Assembly: GCA_028753945.1 (NCBI GenBank)
Contig: JAPNXP010000002.1
Coordinates: forward strand, 11,470,001 to 11,534,000
Source: Hexactinellida sp. DTS-2022
Taxonomy: Eukaryota; Porifera; Hexactinellida
Length of the DNA: 64,000 nucleotides
Direction: 5' to 3'
Below the pieces are notes generated by a model. It saw only the letters and a program-made list of their open reading frames with translations, was not told the DNA's origin and ran no database searches. Of this stretch, positions 12,803 to 23,721 are shown piece after piece; position 1 is the stretch's first letter; each line of letters starts with the position of its first letter. Both the position numbers and the translations under genes were made by a program.

Positions 12803-15194
12803 ACTAAATCCATTAAACAATTTTTTGTGTGCAATGACTGTAAATCTCCCAAAAATGATAAATAGTGGTTTAAGGACCTTTTCAGTTGTTTCTTTTGATG
12901 ATAAGAAGTATTATCATCAAAAGTGTCCCTCCCAGTACCTATAAAATCCAATTCCTCCATTCACATTCAATTAAGTGCCTAAATGGAGTAAACCATTTTT
13001 AGTGTGCAATGACAGTGAAATCCCCCGAATTGATAAAATTGTGGTTTAAGGACGTTTCCAGTTGTTTCTTTTGATGATAACAAGTATTTGTCGTCAAATG
13101 CGTACAAACACTGGCACTGAAACTCCACTCACTCAATTTACATTCATTTAAGAGCCTAATGTCGAGAGAAACAATTTTTATGCAAAGACAATCAAAAAAC
13201 TCCAAAAATGACAACGTATTAATTAGTTTAAGGACGATTCCAGTCGTTTCTTGTGATGATAATATTCATTTATCGTCAAAGGTGTACTAACAGCACCCCT
13301 CAATTCCTTCTAAACCAATTGACATTCATTTAAGTTCCTAAATCGAGAAAAACCATTTTTGATGCAATAAATCTTAAAAAACTCCAAAATGATAAATTAT
13401 TAGTTTAAGGACGTTTCCAGTAGTTTCTTGTGATTATAATATTCATTTATCGTCAAAAGTGTACTAACTGCACCCTCGAAATTCAAATTCCTCAATTTAC
13501 ATTCATTTAAGTGCCTAAAATCGAGAAAAACCATTTTTGATGCAATGACAATCAAAAAACTCCTAAAATGATAAATTATTAGTTTAAGGACGTTTCCAGT
13601 AGTTTCTTTTGTTTACAATATTCATTTATCGTCAAAAGTGTACTAACAGCACCCATGAAATTCTTCTAACCCAATTTACAATCATTTAAGAGACTAAAAT
13701 TGGGAAAAACCATTTTTTGATGCAATGACTGTTAAGAAACTCCAGAAATGATAAATTATTTGTTTAAGGACGTTTCCTGTAGTTTATTGTGATGATAATA
13801 TTCTTTTATCGTCAAAAGTGTACTAACTGCACCCTTTAAATTCAAATTACTCAATTTAAATTCATTTAAGTGACTAAAATCGAGAAAAACCATTTTTGAT
13901 GCAATGACAATCAAAAACTCCAAAAATGATAAATTATTAGTTTAAGCACGTTTCCAGTAGTTTCTTGTGATGATAAAATATAGTTATCGCCAAAAGTGTC
14001 CTAACAGTACCCCTGATATTCAAATTCCCCAATTTACATTCATTTAAGTGCCTAAACCGAGAAAAACAATTTTTATGCAATGACAATCAAAAAACTCCAA
14101 AAATGATAACGTATTAGTTTAAGGACGATTCCAGTCGTTTCTTGTGATGATAATATTCATTTATCGTCAAAGGTGTACTAACAGCACCCCTCAATTCCTT
14201 CTAAACCAATTGACATTCATTTAAGTTCCTAAATCGAGAAAAACCATTTTTGATGCAATAAATCTTAAAAAACTCCAAAATGATAAATTATTAGTTTAAG
14301 GACGTTTCCAGTAGTTTCTTGTGATTATAATATTCATTTATCGTCAAAAGTGTACTAACTGCACCCTCGAAATTCAAATTCCTCAATTTACATTCATTTA
14401 AGTGCCTAAAATCGAGAAAAACCATTTTTGATGCAATGACAATCAAAAAACTCCTAAAATGATAAATTATTAGTTTAAGGACGTTTCCAGTAGTTTCTTT
14501 TGTTTACAATATTCATTTATCGTCAAAAGTGTACTAACAGCACCCATGAAATTCTTCTAACCCAATTTACAATCATTTAAGAGACTAAAATTGGGAAAAA
14601 CCATTTTTTGATGCAATGACTGTTAAGAAACTCCAGAAATGATAAATTATTTGTTTAAGGACGTTTCCTGTAGTTTATTGTGATGATAATATTCTTTTAT
14701 CGTCAAAAGTGTACTAACTGCACCCTTTAAATTCAAATTACTCAATTTAAATTCATTTAAGTGACTAAAATCGAGAAAAACCATTTTTGATGCAATGACA
14801 ATCAAAAACTCCAAAAATGATAAATTATTAGTTTAAGCACGTTTCCAGTAGTTTCTTGTGATGATAAAATATAGTTATCGCCAAAAGTGTCCTAACAGTA
14901 CCCCTGATATTCAAATTCCCCAATTTACATTCATTTAAGTGCCTAAACCGAGAAAAACAATTTTTATGCAATGACAATCAAAAAACTCCAAAAATGATAA
15001 CGTATTAGTTTAAGGACGTTTCCAGTCGTTTCTTGTGATGATAATATTCATTTATCAGTCAAACGTGTACTAACAGCACCCTTCAAATCCTTCTAAACCA
15101 ATTTACATTCATTTAAGTGCCTAAAATCGTGAAAAACCATTTTGATGCATTAAATATTAAAAAACTCCAAAATGATAAATTTTTAGTTTAAGAT
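12803..15194 (+). repeat. ~178-bp satellite array, forward, diverged subfamily
   Basis: Forward monomers of a distinct subfamily (GTGCCTAAAATCGAGAAAAA, GATGCAATGACAATC, TATTAGTTTAAGGACG). Within it, about 13227-14116 and 14118-15008 match almost completely with an offset of 891 bases: a five-monomer higher-order unit present twice. The array decays at about 15190. Confidence 0.93.
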
Positions 15195-16598
15195 AGAATA
15201 GATGTAATAGTTGACCATCTCTTACCATATGAGACGAGGCACTAAATATAGAAAATTAAGATCGAAAAACTGAATAAAATAAATGTTAACGAATTCGGAA
15301 ACTATAAGAGATATACTGATAAAGTTATTCGATATTTATGGTAAATCACGGTGAATATCGAATAATTTTATCAAATCACGTTTTTCAGGGTCGGTATGTG
15401 TATAAGTATCCTCAGGTAGTTCAGTGGAGTCGAAAGAGGGGTCACTCGATTGGGTAAGGACACAATTGGAGAAAGAGATTTTTGACACATTCCTGATGCA
15501 TTCCAGCGTTGCTATGGAAAAATTCTTCCAAATATGCTCATGTGATATATCAAATTATCGGTAATTTTACTTCGGAACCGAATTCGACCACAAAAAGATG
15601 ATATAGCTTAATTTGAACATGTTTTTATGGGAAACACGTCCGGCGAACACTATCGGACGTGGTTACTTTGGCGAGCTGTTATGGCCGAATATAGAAACTC
15701 TTTTTATTGCCTCAATATCCAAGGTGTTCGCACTACATCAAAGTACATGTGTACAAATGTTGGAGCTTTTATCAACAAAATGAACAATTATATGGTTGTG
15801 CCACTGCACTACCTGGGGTAAAAGGTATAAATCGAAAAATCCCATTTCAATTCAAATGAAATTAAATTTAGTTTCACTTTGACATTCACATTCCGGGGCA
15901 ACGAAGGGATACGTATATACGTATATACAGAAATACACAAAAACTAATAATAAATGAAGTATTGAAACCTGGAATTTAGAAAGAATTCCCGGGATTCATA
16001 TCCAGGAAATATATACAGGCCCGTGATTTTAACCCCTATTTACATAAAAATGTATTTGATATGCCTTCTATTTTGTAAACTTGGTTTGATGTGTTACTTA
16101 AGTGTTGCATAAGGAACCCGTCTAAGTGTGAACACTGGTATAAATTAAGCCGGAACGAATTTGCTATGGAATAGACAAACCCATAGAATTGATTAACACT
16201 CTAAATTTAGGCAGGAACCAATTTGTTAAATGAACAAATTGGTTCCGGCCGGAACAAATGTAGAAGAGTACAATTGCACCAAATGACTTTTAAGAGTGTC
16301 CGCCATGTCTAACTAACTTCAGGAAGCTGAGTGGAGTCGAACAAGGGGTCACTCGATAGGGTTAGAATAAATTTGAGAATGGAATGTTGTTAAATTCCTA
16401 CAACATTCCTGCGTCGTCAAGGAAAGATTGTCTCTGGTGACCACTTGAATTACGCCAAATTTAGTGTTGATTACGAATATCGGCATAAAAAATGGATTGT
16501 ACTTGATTTGAAGAAGTTAGATGAGTTCTAACACCTTCAACATGTGTCCCTTAAGTGGTCAATTGTGGCCGACACATTGGAATTTGGAGTTGGCACTA
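15195..16598. other. Non-coding region with diverged repeat copies
   Basis: No credible gene. Two diverged copies of one sequence lie at about 15405-15625 and 16310-16530 (shared TGGAGTCGAA, GGGGTCACTCGAT). A decayed relative of the 9272-9381 MITE lies at about 15811-15905 (GGGGTAAAAGGTATAAATC). A perfect 14-bp hairpin sits at 16214-16246. Open frames here look like chance. Confidence 0.6.
16214..16246. repeat. Perfect 14-bp inverted repeat
   Basis: GGAACCAATTTGTT at 16214-16227 and its exact reverse complement at 16233-16246, separated by a five-base loop. It could be the core of a short foldback or a protein-binding dyad; nothing in the context decides. Confidence 0.8.
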
Positions 16599-16785
16599 CT
16601 GTGGAGCCTCCCATAACGGACACTCCAATTGCGGAAAACCTCTAAATAACGGACAACCCTCGTTCCACGGATTTATTTATTTTAGCATATGTCTAATAGA
16701 AAAGCAACCTCTAAATAGCGGACAACCTCTAAATAACGGACACCGGTTCCGGTCCCAAGGTGTCCGTTGTTCAGAGGCTCTACTG
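16599..16785. mobile_element. pogo/Tigger-like MITE, 187 bp
   Basis: Left end CTGTGGAGCCTCCCATAACG and inverted right end CAGTAGAGCCTCTGAACAAC, with TA on both sides (16597-16598, 16786-16787). The interior repeats CCTCTAAATARCGGACAA three times. The tips resemble Tc1/mariner-pogo ends found elsewhere in the window (27373, 49125, 51539, 52657). Confidence 0.8.
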
Positions 16786-17083
16786 TATATCCAAAAATAC
16801 AATATTTGCATGAATGAGCAAACCTACAAAGTCTGAAAATTCTATATAAAAATGCATGATTATTGTTGTAAGCGGCTGGACTGACTTCAGAACATTGTAA
16901 TAAATGCTCCGAATAATGTTCAGAAGGTGAATACGATGATTCATCCATCAAAGAAAGTGAAGAATTTGCAGATAAAGAAAATGAAGAAGGACACTAAGAA
17001 TATTATGAAGGATGTATATAAATTTCAGAATGATAAATAGGATTTCCTTTTATTACTATTTGTATGAATATGATGTTGCTATT

Positions 17084-17850
17084 TAGAAATACCAGAAATC
17101 ATTTATAAATGTATAGATTTAGAAGCTCTGTAAATATTTATAGTTCTATATACAGTACCCGGACAAAAGTATTCGACCACCCAACATTTTCCCATTGAAA
17201 ATAGTACTATAGTAGGCCTAATAATATTGTTCAATGTATTAAAACTTTATGACATATTATTATTTTGAATTCAGATTCGTATTCTACGCAATCGAATTAC
17301 CCTTTGTAGATGCTTCCAATTGATTACATATTAATTCGGTTGAAAATTATCATCAAATGGCAACATGTGCCACCAGTTCCCATCTCTCCAATAGTGGCAA
17401 TTTTGGAAAAGTGGTACATAGTGGCATAGGAAGATAATTTTTAACCAAATCAAAAAGTGATTGAATTGAAAACTCTTACAATTGTTAATTCGAATGTGCA
17501 GAATACGAATATGTAATCGAAATAGCAATATCTCATGTAATTTAAAACACCATCTTCCATTGTTTACCCCACTATAGTACTATTTTCAATGGGAAAATGT
17601 TGGGTGGTCGAATAATTTTGTCCGGGTAGTGTATTTTGATGCTCTGTAAATATTTATACTTGTATATATTTAGATGCTCTGTAAATATTTATTATTGTAT
17701 AAATATAGATGTACTGATTATTTTTTCTTTTGATTCTCTTCTTATAATAAAATTTGTTATTGTTCATATTTAGATTCTCCCTCTATATGTATATTTTGTG
17801 ATTATTTAGATGTTCAGGAACAAATATATTTAGATGATCTAAATTGGAGA
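17084..17850. repeat. AT-rich minisatellite, split by a MITE
   Basis: Copies of a motif like TTAGATGCTCTGTAAATATT recur at about 17107-17150, 17636-17670 and 17671-17710, then in weaker form to about 17850. The element at 17153-17631 interrupts it. Confidence 0.65.
17153..17631. mobile_element. Tc1/mariner-like MITE with ~60-bp TIRs
   Basis: Left end CAGTACCCGGACAAAAGTAT and inverted right end CACTACCCGGACAAAATTAT; the inverted match runs about 60 bases through AACATTTTCCCATTGAAAAT. TA flanks both ends (17151-17152, 17632-17633). 479 bp, no transposase. Confidence 0.88.
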
Positions 17851-18520
17851 TTAGAAATAATATTGACATTCAAATAAATTTAGTTCGGTAATGATCAAAT
17901 CCGCAAAATAGAATAACACTCTAGCCTTAGACTGCCGGTGTGATTTTTAGTAAATTAGCTTACCCTGCAGTTCTTCGTATATAATATATAGAACCTATTA
18001 ATTATAAATGCAATAAGAGCACAATTATATATTAATATTCCACAATTTTTGAAGAAATCTACTCGATGATTTTGACAAATAAACCAATAAGACCGTTGGA
18101 CTCCCAAAATATGACTTCCGATACGACAATAATACATTTCCTGTGTCTAGCATTAGCGGATTAAAGGATATCAATAAGTAAAATACTGTTTTAGGCTACG
18201 CTAATTTTACCGTAAACGAAGTATACAGTCCCTATATTAAAGAAGTCCCTGGCCAAACCAAATATTCTAAATAGTTAGTATTTAGTCTAATATCTTCTTG
18301 GGGGTATTTCCACGGTGAAATTTTAAAATTTCAATATACGAAAGCAAGTGGCAGTTAAGTGGAGCAGTACGCTTTTATCCTACGTCATCATAATAAATTT
18401 GAAATATTTTTGATTTTTTGATTGAAATCGATTGAGAATACAAAACAATGTTTAAATCTGAATTTTCAATAAATTTCAATGATTTGATCGATCTGTTTTC
18501 CTCCAGTTACAACGTATATC
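17851..18520. other. No recognisable feature
   Basis: AT-rich DNA without a supported gene or repeat structure. The open frame on the minus strand near 17955-18137 has no recognisable motif. Confidence 0.5.
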
Positions 18521-18528
18521 AGTTAGAC

Positions 18529-18792
18529 CAGGGGTGCTCAAACTTTTAAATCTACGGGCCACTTTATCTCGTTTTCTGCTAGAACACGCCATTTCAATTT
18601 AGGTTCTGCCACCTACGTTATCTAATAATATCTAATAATTGATAGTATTCGTAAATGCAAACTATAGTTACCAAATACTGTACGTATTCATACTAGCAAC
18701 ATTGATGCATTTGTAGAGTATAAAATTGAAAAGAATCGAATTATTCGTGGACCTCAGCGAATGGTTTCGCGGCCACCGTTTGAGTAACCTTG
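18529..18792. mobile_element. hAT-type MITE, 264 bp
   Basis: Starts CAGGGGTGCTCAAAC and ends with the inverted CAAGGTTACTCAAAC. Flanking octamers AGTTAGAC (18521-18528) and AGTTATAT (18793-18800) are a degenerate 8-bp TSD. The GGGCCAC and GCGGCCAC subterminal blocks are typical of this hAT MITE style. Confidence 0.8.
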
Positions 18793-19029
18793 AGTTATAT
18801 AGTCTACAGTTAAATGTCGAGAATTATTTCATTCAATATCATTTTATTTGAATCACTTCAAATTCCGTAATTCCCATTCTATTTTTGGATAAACTTCAAT
18901 CACAATAGCATCTTTGTAGATTCATGTATAATATTTTCTGTTTGATTCAAGCATTGTTCTATAAATTACATGCAATCAATTTTGAATTGCTTAATTCCAG
19001 AATTGAATAATTCTTAATATAATATTTTC

Positions 19030-19818
19030 ACTTAACGTAAAAGAGTCATAACAGTACGCATGAAATTCGACTTCCTCAATTTACATTCATTTAAGTTCCT
19101 AAATCGAGAAAAACAATTTTTTGATGCAATGAGTTATAAAAAACTCCAAAATTGATAAATTAGTGGTTTAAGGACGTTACAAGGTGTTTCTTAAGATGAT
19201 AATAATTATACATTGTCAAAGGTGTCCCAATAGTACCCCTGAAATTCCACTTCCTCAATTTACATTCATTTAAGAGCCTAAAATCGATAAAAACCATTTT
19301 TTGATGCGATGACTGTTAAAAACCTCCAAAATTGATAAATTTGTGGTTTAGGGCGTTTCCCGTTGTTTCTTTTACTGATAACTATTATTTAATGTCAAAA
19401 GAGTCCTAACTGTACGCATGAAATTCCCACTTCCTCTATTTACATTCATTTAAGAGCCAAAAATCGATAAAAACCATTTTTTGATGCGATGACTGTTAAA
19501 AACCTCCAAAATTGATAAATTTGTGATTTAGGGCGTTTCCCGTTGTTTCTTTTACTGATAACTATTATTTAATGTCAAAAGAGTCCTAACTGTACGCATG
19601 AAATTCCCACTTCCTCTATTTACATTCATTTCAAACCTAAAATCGATAAAAACCATTTTTTAATTCAATGAGTGTTAAAAAACTCCAAAATTGATAAATA
19701 AGTGGTTTAAGGGCGTTTCCAGTTGTTTCTTTTGATAATTACAATTATTTAACGTCGAAAGTGCCCCTAACAGTACCGCTGAATTTCTTCTTACTTCAAT
19801 TTACAATAATTTAAATGT
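19030..19818 (+). repeat. ~180-bp satellite block, forward
   Basis: Four to five monomers of the same family (TTTACATTCATTTAAGAGCC, TCGATAAAAACCATTTTTTG). Two adjacent monomers, about 19255-19434 and 19435-19614, are almost identical. The block stops at about 19818, 236 bases before the P-like transposase start, suggesting that the transposon inserted at or in the array. Confidence 0.9.
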
Positions 19819-20054
19819 ACGTTAAATATTCTTTGAAATCAACCTTTCATTGCATTCGATTTATTCAATTTTATTGTGACAGCACCTTATATGTATGTAC
19901 TTACAACCCATTGCCTTTTGCCAGCTTGCTATTTTTGTACATATCGACTATTTCCTTCCTATATTATCCTTTTTTGTGATATTTTATCTACATCTTTTCA
20001 TTTACTTCTCGATTTCTCTTTTCTTATGTATTAATTTTCATCAATTAGCTTGTC

Positions 20055-22919
20055 ATGCCTAACAGATGTTCTGCCCCCGGATGTCGAAGTAATTACGTAG
20101 GAGAACCGTATACTCCAGTATTTAAGTTGCCAAGTGGTCCACCTGAGCTCGTCATCCGTTGGCTCCGATCGCTCTGTCGAGAAGATATCGGAGACTTAAA
20201 GAACGTGTTTGTCTGTTCTAAACATTTCCTAGACGAAGAAATTCAGACTAGTTGTTCAATCTGTCAACCTGATGGATCATACTTAGAAGTACCTACTAAA
20301 CCTAAATTACATAAGGAAGCGGTGCCAAGATTCCTACCTAACTGCCCACCTCATCTCTCTTCGTCATCCGATACCATACATTTGAGATTTGATAGATCTT
20401 TGAGAGAAGATCAATTGGTTGATACTGCTATAGATCGGAGTCTAATACAATTTAAGAAAGACGAAGAACTTTTCCAAATAACCACACTGCAAGAGTTACT
20501 ATCCAAAACAAAGTCCTCGGATTTACATAATAATTGGTTAGTTTGGTCTTGTGAGGATAATTCCTTTAATTTAATCAAACCTTCTATAACGAATAACAGT
20601 TTGATTTCGATTCGATGCTCGTTAACTATTACAGAAACATTACATACTATTGGTTTCTATGAAGGTGTACGCATTTCTCTTTCTCTCACTAAGATAAATG
20701 ATATTCGTCAACTTAACGATTTGCTTGAAGAAGTTGAACACCATTCTATCCCGGTTAATTCTCCTGAGACAATCGAACACCATATCATAGAAGCAACTGA
20801 AAGCATTCATAAAGCAATCGACTTACTTTTCCTTTCAACTAGAGAAGATTCTGGAGATCAACAGCCTGTATTATTATTATTACGTCTTCAGTTCATACAA
20901 TGCCAATTAAATAGCGTTTTAGTCGCGAAAACTATGAGGCGATACAACATTGAAACTCTTGTTTTGTCGCTCAAATGCCAGCTTATCTCGCCAGTATCTT
21001 ATAGATATCTTCAATCCCTAGACTGTCTATCATTGCCACATCTTTCAACACTTAAACGTTTATATTCGAATTTTGGTTTGGATTCAGAGTTTACCAACTA
21101 TCTCAAACAATCAGCCGTTCAGTTTAACAAATGGGAACGAAATGTTGTAATTCAGATGGATGAAATTCACGTAAAATCCACATTTACTTACAAAGGAGGT
21201 AAGATAATAGGATCTTCTTTGAATCCTTCTGATCCTGCAAAAACCGTTTTTGCCTTCATGGTATCAAGTTTGTCGAAACGATGGTCCAGTATTGTTCGTT
21301 TACTGCCCTGTGCCAACTCATCAGCTGCTGTACTCTTTCCAATTATCAAAGAGGTTATTCAAGACGTAGAAGCATGTGGACTCTCTGTTCACGTTTTATG
21401 TACCGATAATTACCCGATGAACGTTAACATTTTCAAGCTATTTTCTCCTAACCGAATCCTAGAGCCTATTGTTCCTCACCCTGTGGACTTAAATCGACCG
21501 TTGTTTTTGCTCTTTGACTTCGTTCACATACTCAAATCGATCCGTAATAACTGGCTAAATCAAACAGATTACAATAAAACGTTTATTTATCCAGATTTTG
21601 AGAAGATCCAAGTTACGAACAATGCAGCTTTTGAAGAGATTCGACAATTGTACAAAAGTGACCAACACTCTGTTGCTAAATTAGCTCCAAGATTAACCTC
21701 TAAAGCTTGTTGGCCTTCCACATTTGAGGGACAAAATGTTTCTTTAGCCTTAAGGATATTTGATGGATCAACAGCCGCTGCATTAAATGTTAGCCACCAA
21801 TCTCGCTACCACCTTTCTACAAATTCACAGACTGCAGACTTTATTACCATCATATGTAATGTTTGGCGGATATTCAACATCAATACTCCAAACAAGGGTA
21901 TCCTTCTAAAAGATGAATTTTCCATTCCACTAACCAACAATGATACCAGATTTATTTTCCTTCAACGTGTAGTTGATTGGGTTGAATGTTGGCGGGCCAT
22001 GTCTGAGAAAAGAGGTAAATTAAGTCCTCAAACTTTTACTAGTTTTTGTCACTCTTGTATTGCACTCCCATGTATTGTAAATCATCTCACTGGAAACTGT
22101 GGCTTATCGTATGTTCTTTCTTCGTTCTTGCAAAATGATCCCCTCGAGCATCATTTTGGCTTGTATAGGATGATGTCAGGTGCACAATACCACATTAGCT
22201 ATTGTCAGATACTTGAAACAGAACGTAGAATTAAGTTGTCAAGTTTACTAAAATTATTTTCGAAAAAGCAAGTAGAAGATAACACTTCACTCAAGAACTT
22301 CTTAGAATCATTCTCATCCTCTTACGACCAAGACTCTCATGCCTCTGTCAGCTTAGAGATTTATCTCTCTGCAATTCAAGGATATTCAGAAATAGAATTA
22401 AACACGCAAATACTACAATCACTCTGCTTTATAGCAGGCTACTCAGTGCATGCCTACTACAAACATTCCACTAAATGTCCATCATGTCTCTCATTCCTCA
22501 CCGAGAACAAAGAATTGGAAATTGAAGAACCTTTAGAGTCTGAGTATAGATTGATTCAGATAATCGACCGAGGCTCACTAAAATGGCCAAGTAGTGATGT
22601 TATAGATGCAATTATCACCCTCTGGAAATTATTCTCTTCAATCGAGAGTCAACCTAGCTTATTCGATAGCTTTATTACCGGTCCTTCTAGAAGTATCCTC
22701 ATACAGTTAACAACTACACTTATAGAAGATGAACAAGGCGAAATATGGAGAGTAGTGTGCAACAATTGTGGCACACTCATGTGGGATGTGTTAGCTAAAT
22801 TATTGACAGCTACTTCGAATTGTATCATATCTAATAAAATTAAGAACATGAATGCCCAGCTACCCTTGAAGTCAGGTGTCGAAAATACTAGAAAGTTAAA
22901 GAAATTGAAGTCCAATTAG
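20055..22919 (+). CDS. P-element-like transposase with THAP domain (intact, 954 aa)
   Basis: Intronless open frame starting at an ATG that opens directly into a THAP zinc finger (residues 1-95: CSAPGC at 5-10, W36, CSKH at 54-57, AVPRFL at 89-94), the DNA-binding module of THAP9 and P-element transposases. The catalytic core follows: QMDEIHVKS (D369), LCTDNYPMN (D451), FDFVHILKSIRNNW (H491), NDPLEHHFG (D695, E698), matching the P-family acidic residues. The C terminus has FIAGY (792-796), CPSC (808-811), CNNCG (902-906) and a basic tail. No stop or frameshift occurs over 954 codons, and four decayed relatives share the window, so this is a transposon gene rather than a lone domesticated THAP9. 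A possible AATAAA signal lies at 23093-23098. TIRs were not identified; the left edge probably lies near 19819. Activity is inferred, not shown. Confidence 0.95.
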   Translation: MPNRCSAPGCRSNYVGEPYTPVFKLPSGPPELVIRWLRSLCREDIGDLKNVFVCSKHFLDEEIQTSCSICQPDGSYLEVPTKPKLHKEAVPRFLPNCPPHLSSSSDTIHLRFDRSLREDQLVDTAIDRSLIQFKKDEELFQITTLQELLSKTKSSDLHNNWLVWSCEDNSFNLIKPSITNNSLISIRCSLTITETLHTIGFYEGVRISLSLTKINDIRQLNDLLEEVEHHSIPVNSPETIEHHIIEATESIHKAIDLLFLSTREDSGDQQPVLLLLRLQFIQCQLNSVLVAKTMRRYNIETLVLSLKCQLISPVSYRYLQSLDCLSLPHLSTLKRLYSNFGLDSEFTNYLKQSAVQFNKWERNVVIQMDEIHVKSTFTYKGGKIIGSSLNPSDPAKTVFAFMVSSLSKRWSSIVRLLPCANSSAAVLFPIIKEVIQDVEACGLSVHVLCTDNYPMNVNIFKLFSPNRILEPIVPHPVDLNRPLFLLFDFVHILKSIRNNWLNQTDYNKTFIYPDFEKIQVTNNAAFEEIRQLYKSDQHSVAKLAPRLTSKACWPSTFEGQNVSLALRIFDGSTAAALNVSHQSRYHLSTNSQTADFITIICNVWRIFNINTPNKGILLKDEFSIPLTNNDTRFIFLQRVVDWVECWRAMSEKRGKLSPQTFTSFCHSCIALPCIVNHLTGNCGLSYVLSSFLQNDPLEHHFGLYRMMSGAQYHISYCQILETERRIKLSSLLKLFSKKQVEDNTSLKNFLESFSSSYDQDSHASVSLEIYLSAIQGYSEIELNTQILQSLCFIAGYSVHAYYKHSTKCPSCLSFLTENKELEIEEPLESEYRLIQIIDRGSLKWPSSDVIDAIITLWKLFSSIESQPSLFDSFITGPSRSILIQLTTTLIEDEQGEIWRVVCNNCGTLMWDVLAKLLTATSNCIISNKIKNMNAQLPLKSGVENTRKLKKLKSN

Positions 22920-23721
22920 CGTTTCTTATGCCCCTTTCATATACTTCCTAACTACTATTTGTACTATTACCAAACACGCACTAATTGTTCTTATGTGCTT
23001 AGTATTAAAAAACATTATTTCCAAATAATCGCATCAATATCATAACAAAGGTCATGATTTGGTAGAATATCATTTAATACATCATTATATGTAATAAAAA
23101 TCGATGGACTTAAACAACATCCATGGTCCAAAATTTAGCACTAGTGAACAGGCCTTATTATAACGTAGGTCACGGTATAGGCTATATTAAGACTTCTAGT
23201 ACTCTAATATAAGGCTTCTAAGCACTGATTTATTTTGAAATTCTGGATTTAAGCTCCCATATAGAATAATATATTACTAAAAGCTTAGTCTTGAATATTT
23301 GAAAAAGGGCACAGTTCTAATTTTTGATCTAAACCATTATTGCATGTCCCTTTGAGATTTCCAAGGAGTTTCTTAAGTAAAAAAAAGTCAAATTTGTCTT
23401 GGAATGGCTCGATAAAAACAAAACGGACGGTTTTCCCACATTTGAGCCACTTTTTTGCTCCCAAAGGCCCCCAGTTTGTATTTTAAGGACGAATTCGGAC
23501 AATCGGAACTGTAACAGCTCTTAGTCTACCTATTATTGTGCTATGTTCCAGATCTTGTTATTGTATATTCAGAAAATATCCCAGAACTAAGTTTTAAAGT
23601 TTGTATGGTACTATGTATTATAATACTGAGATACAGTCATTCAAAGCACAAGGACTTTATTTTCTCTATTTCCTATAGAAAACAGACACATAAACTAATA
23701 GAATAAATAATGAAGAGGACA
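22920..23721. other. 3' flank of the P element, no gene
   Basis: AT-rich DNA with an AATAAA at 23093-23098 that may serve the upstream transposase. I found no inverted copy of the sequence left of 20055, so the right end of that element remains unset. No protein is recognisable. Confidence 0.5.
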
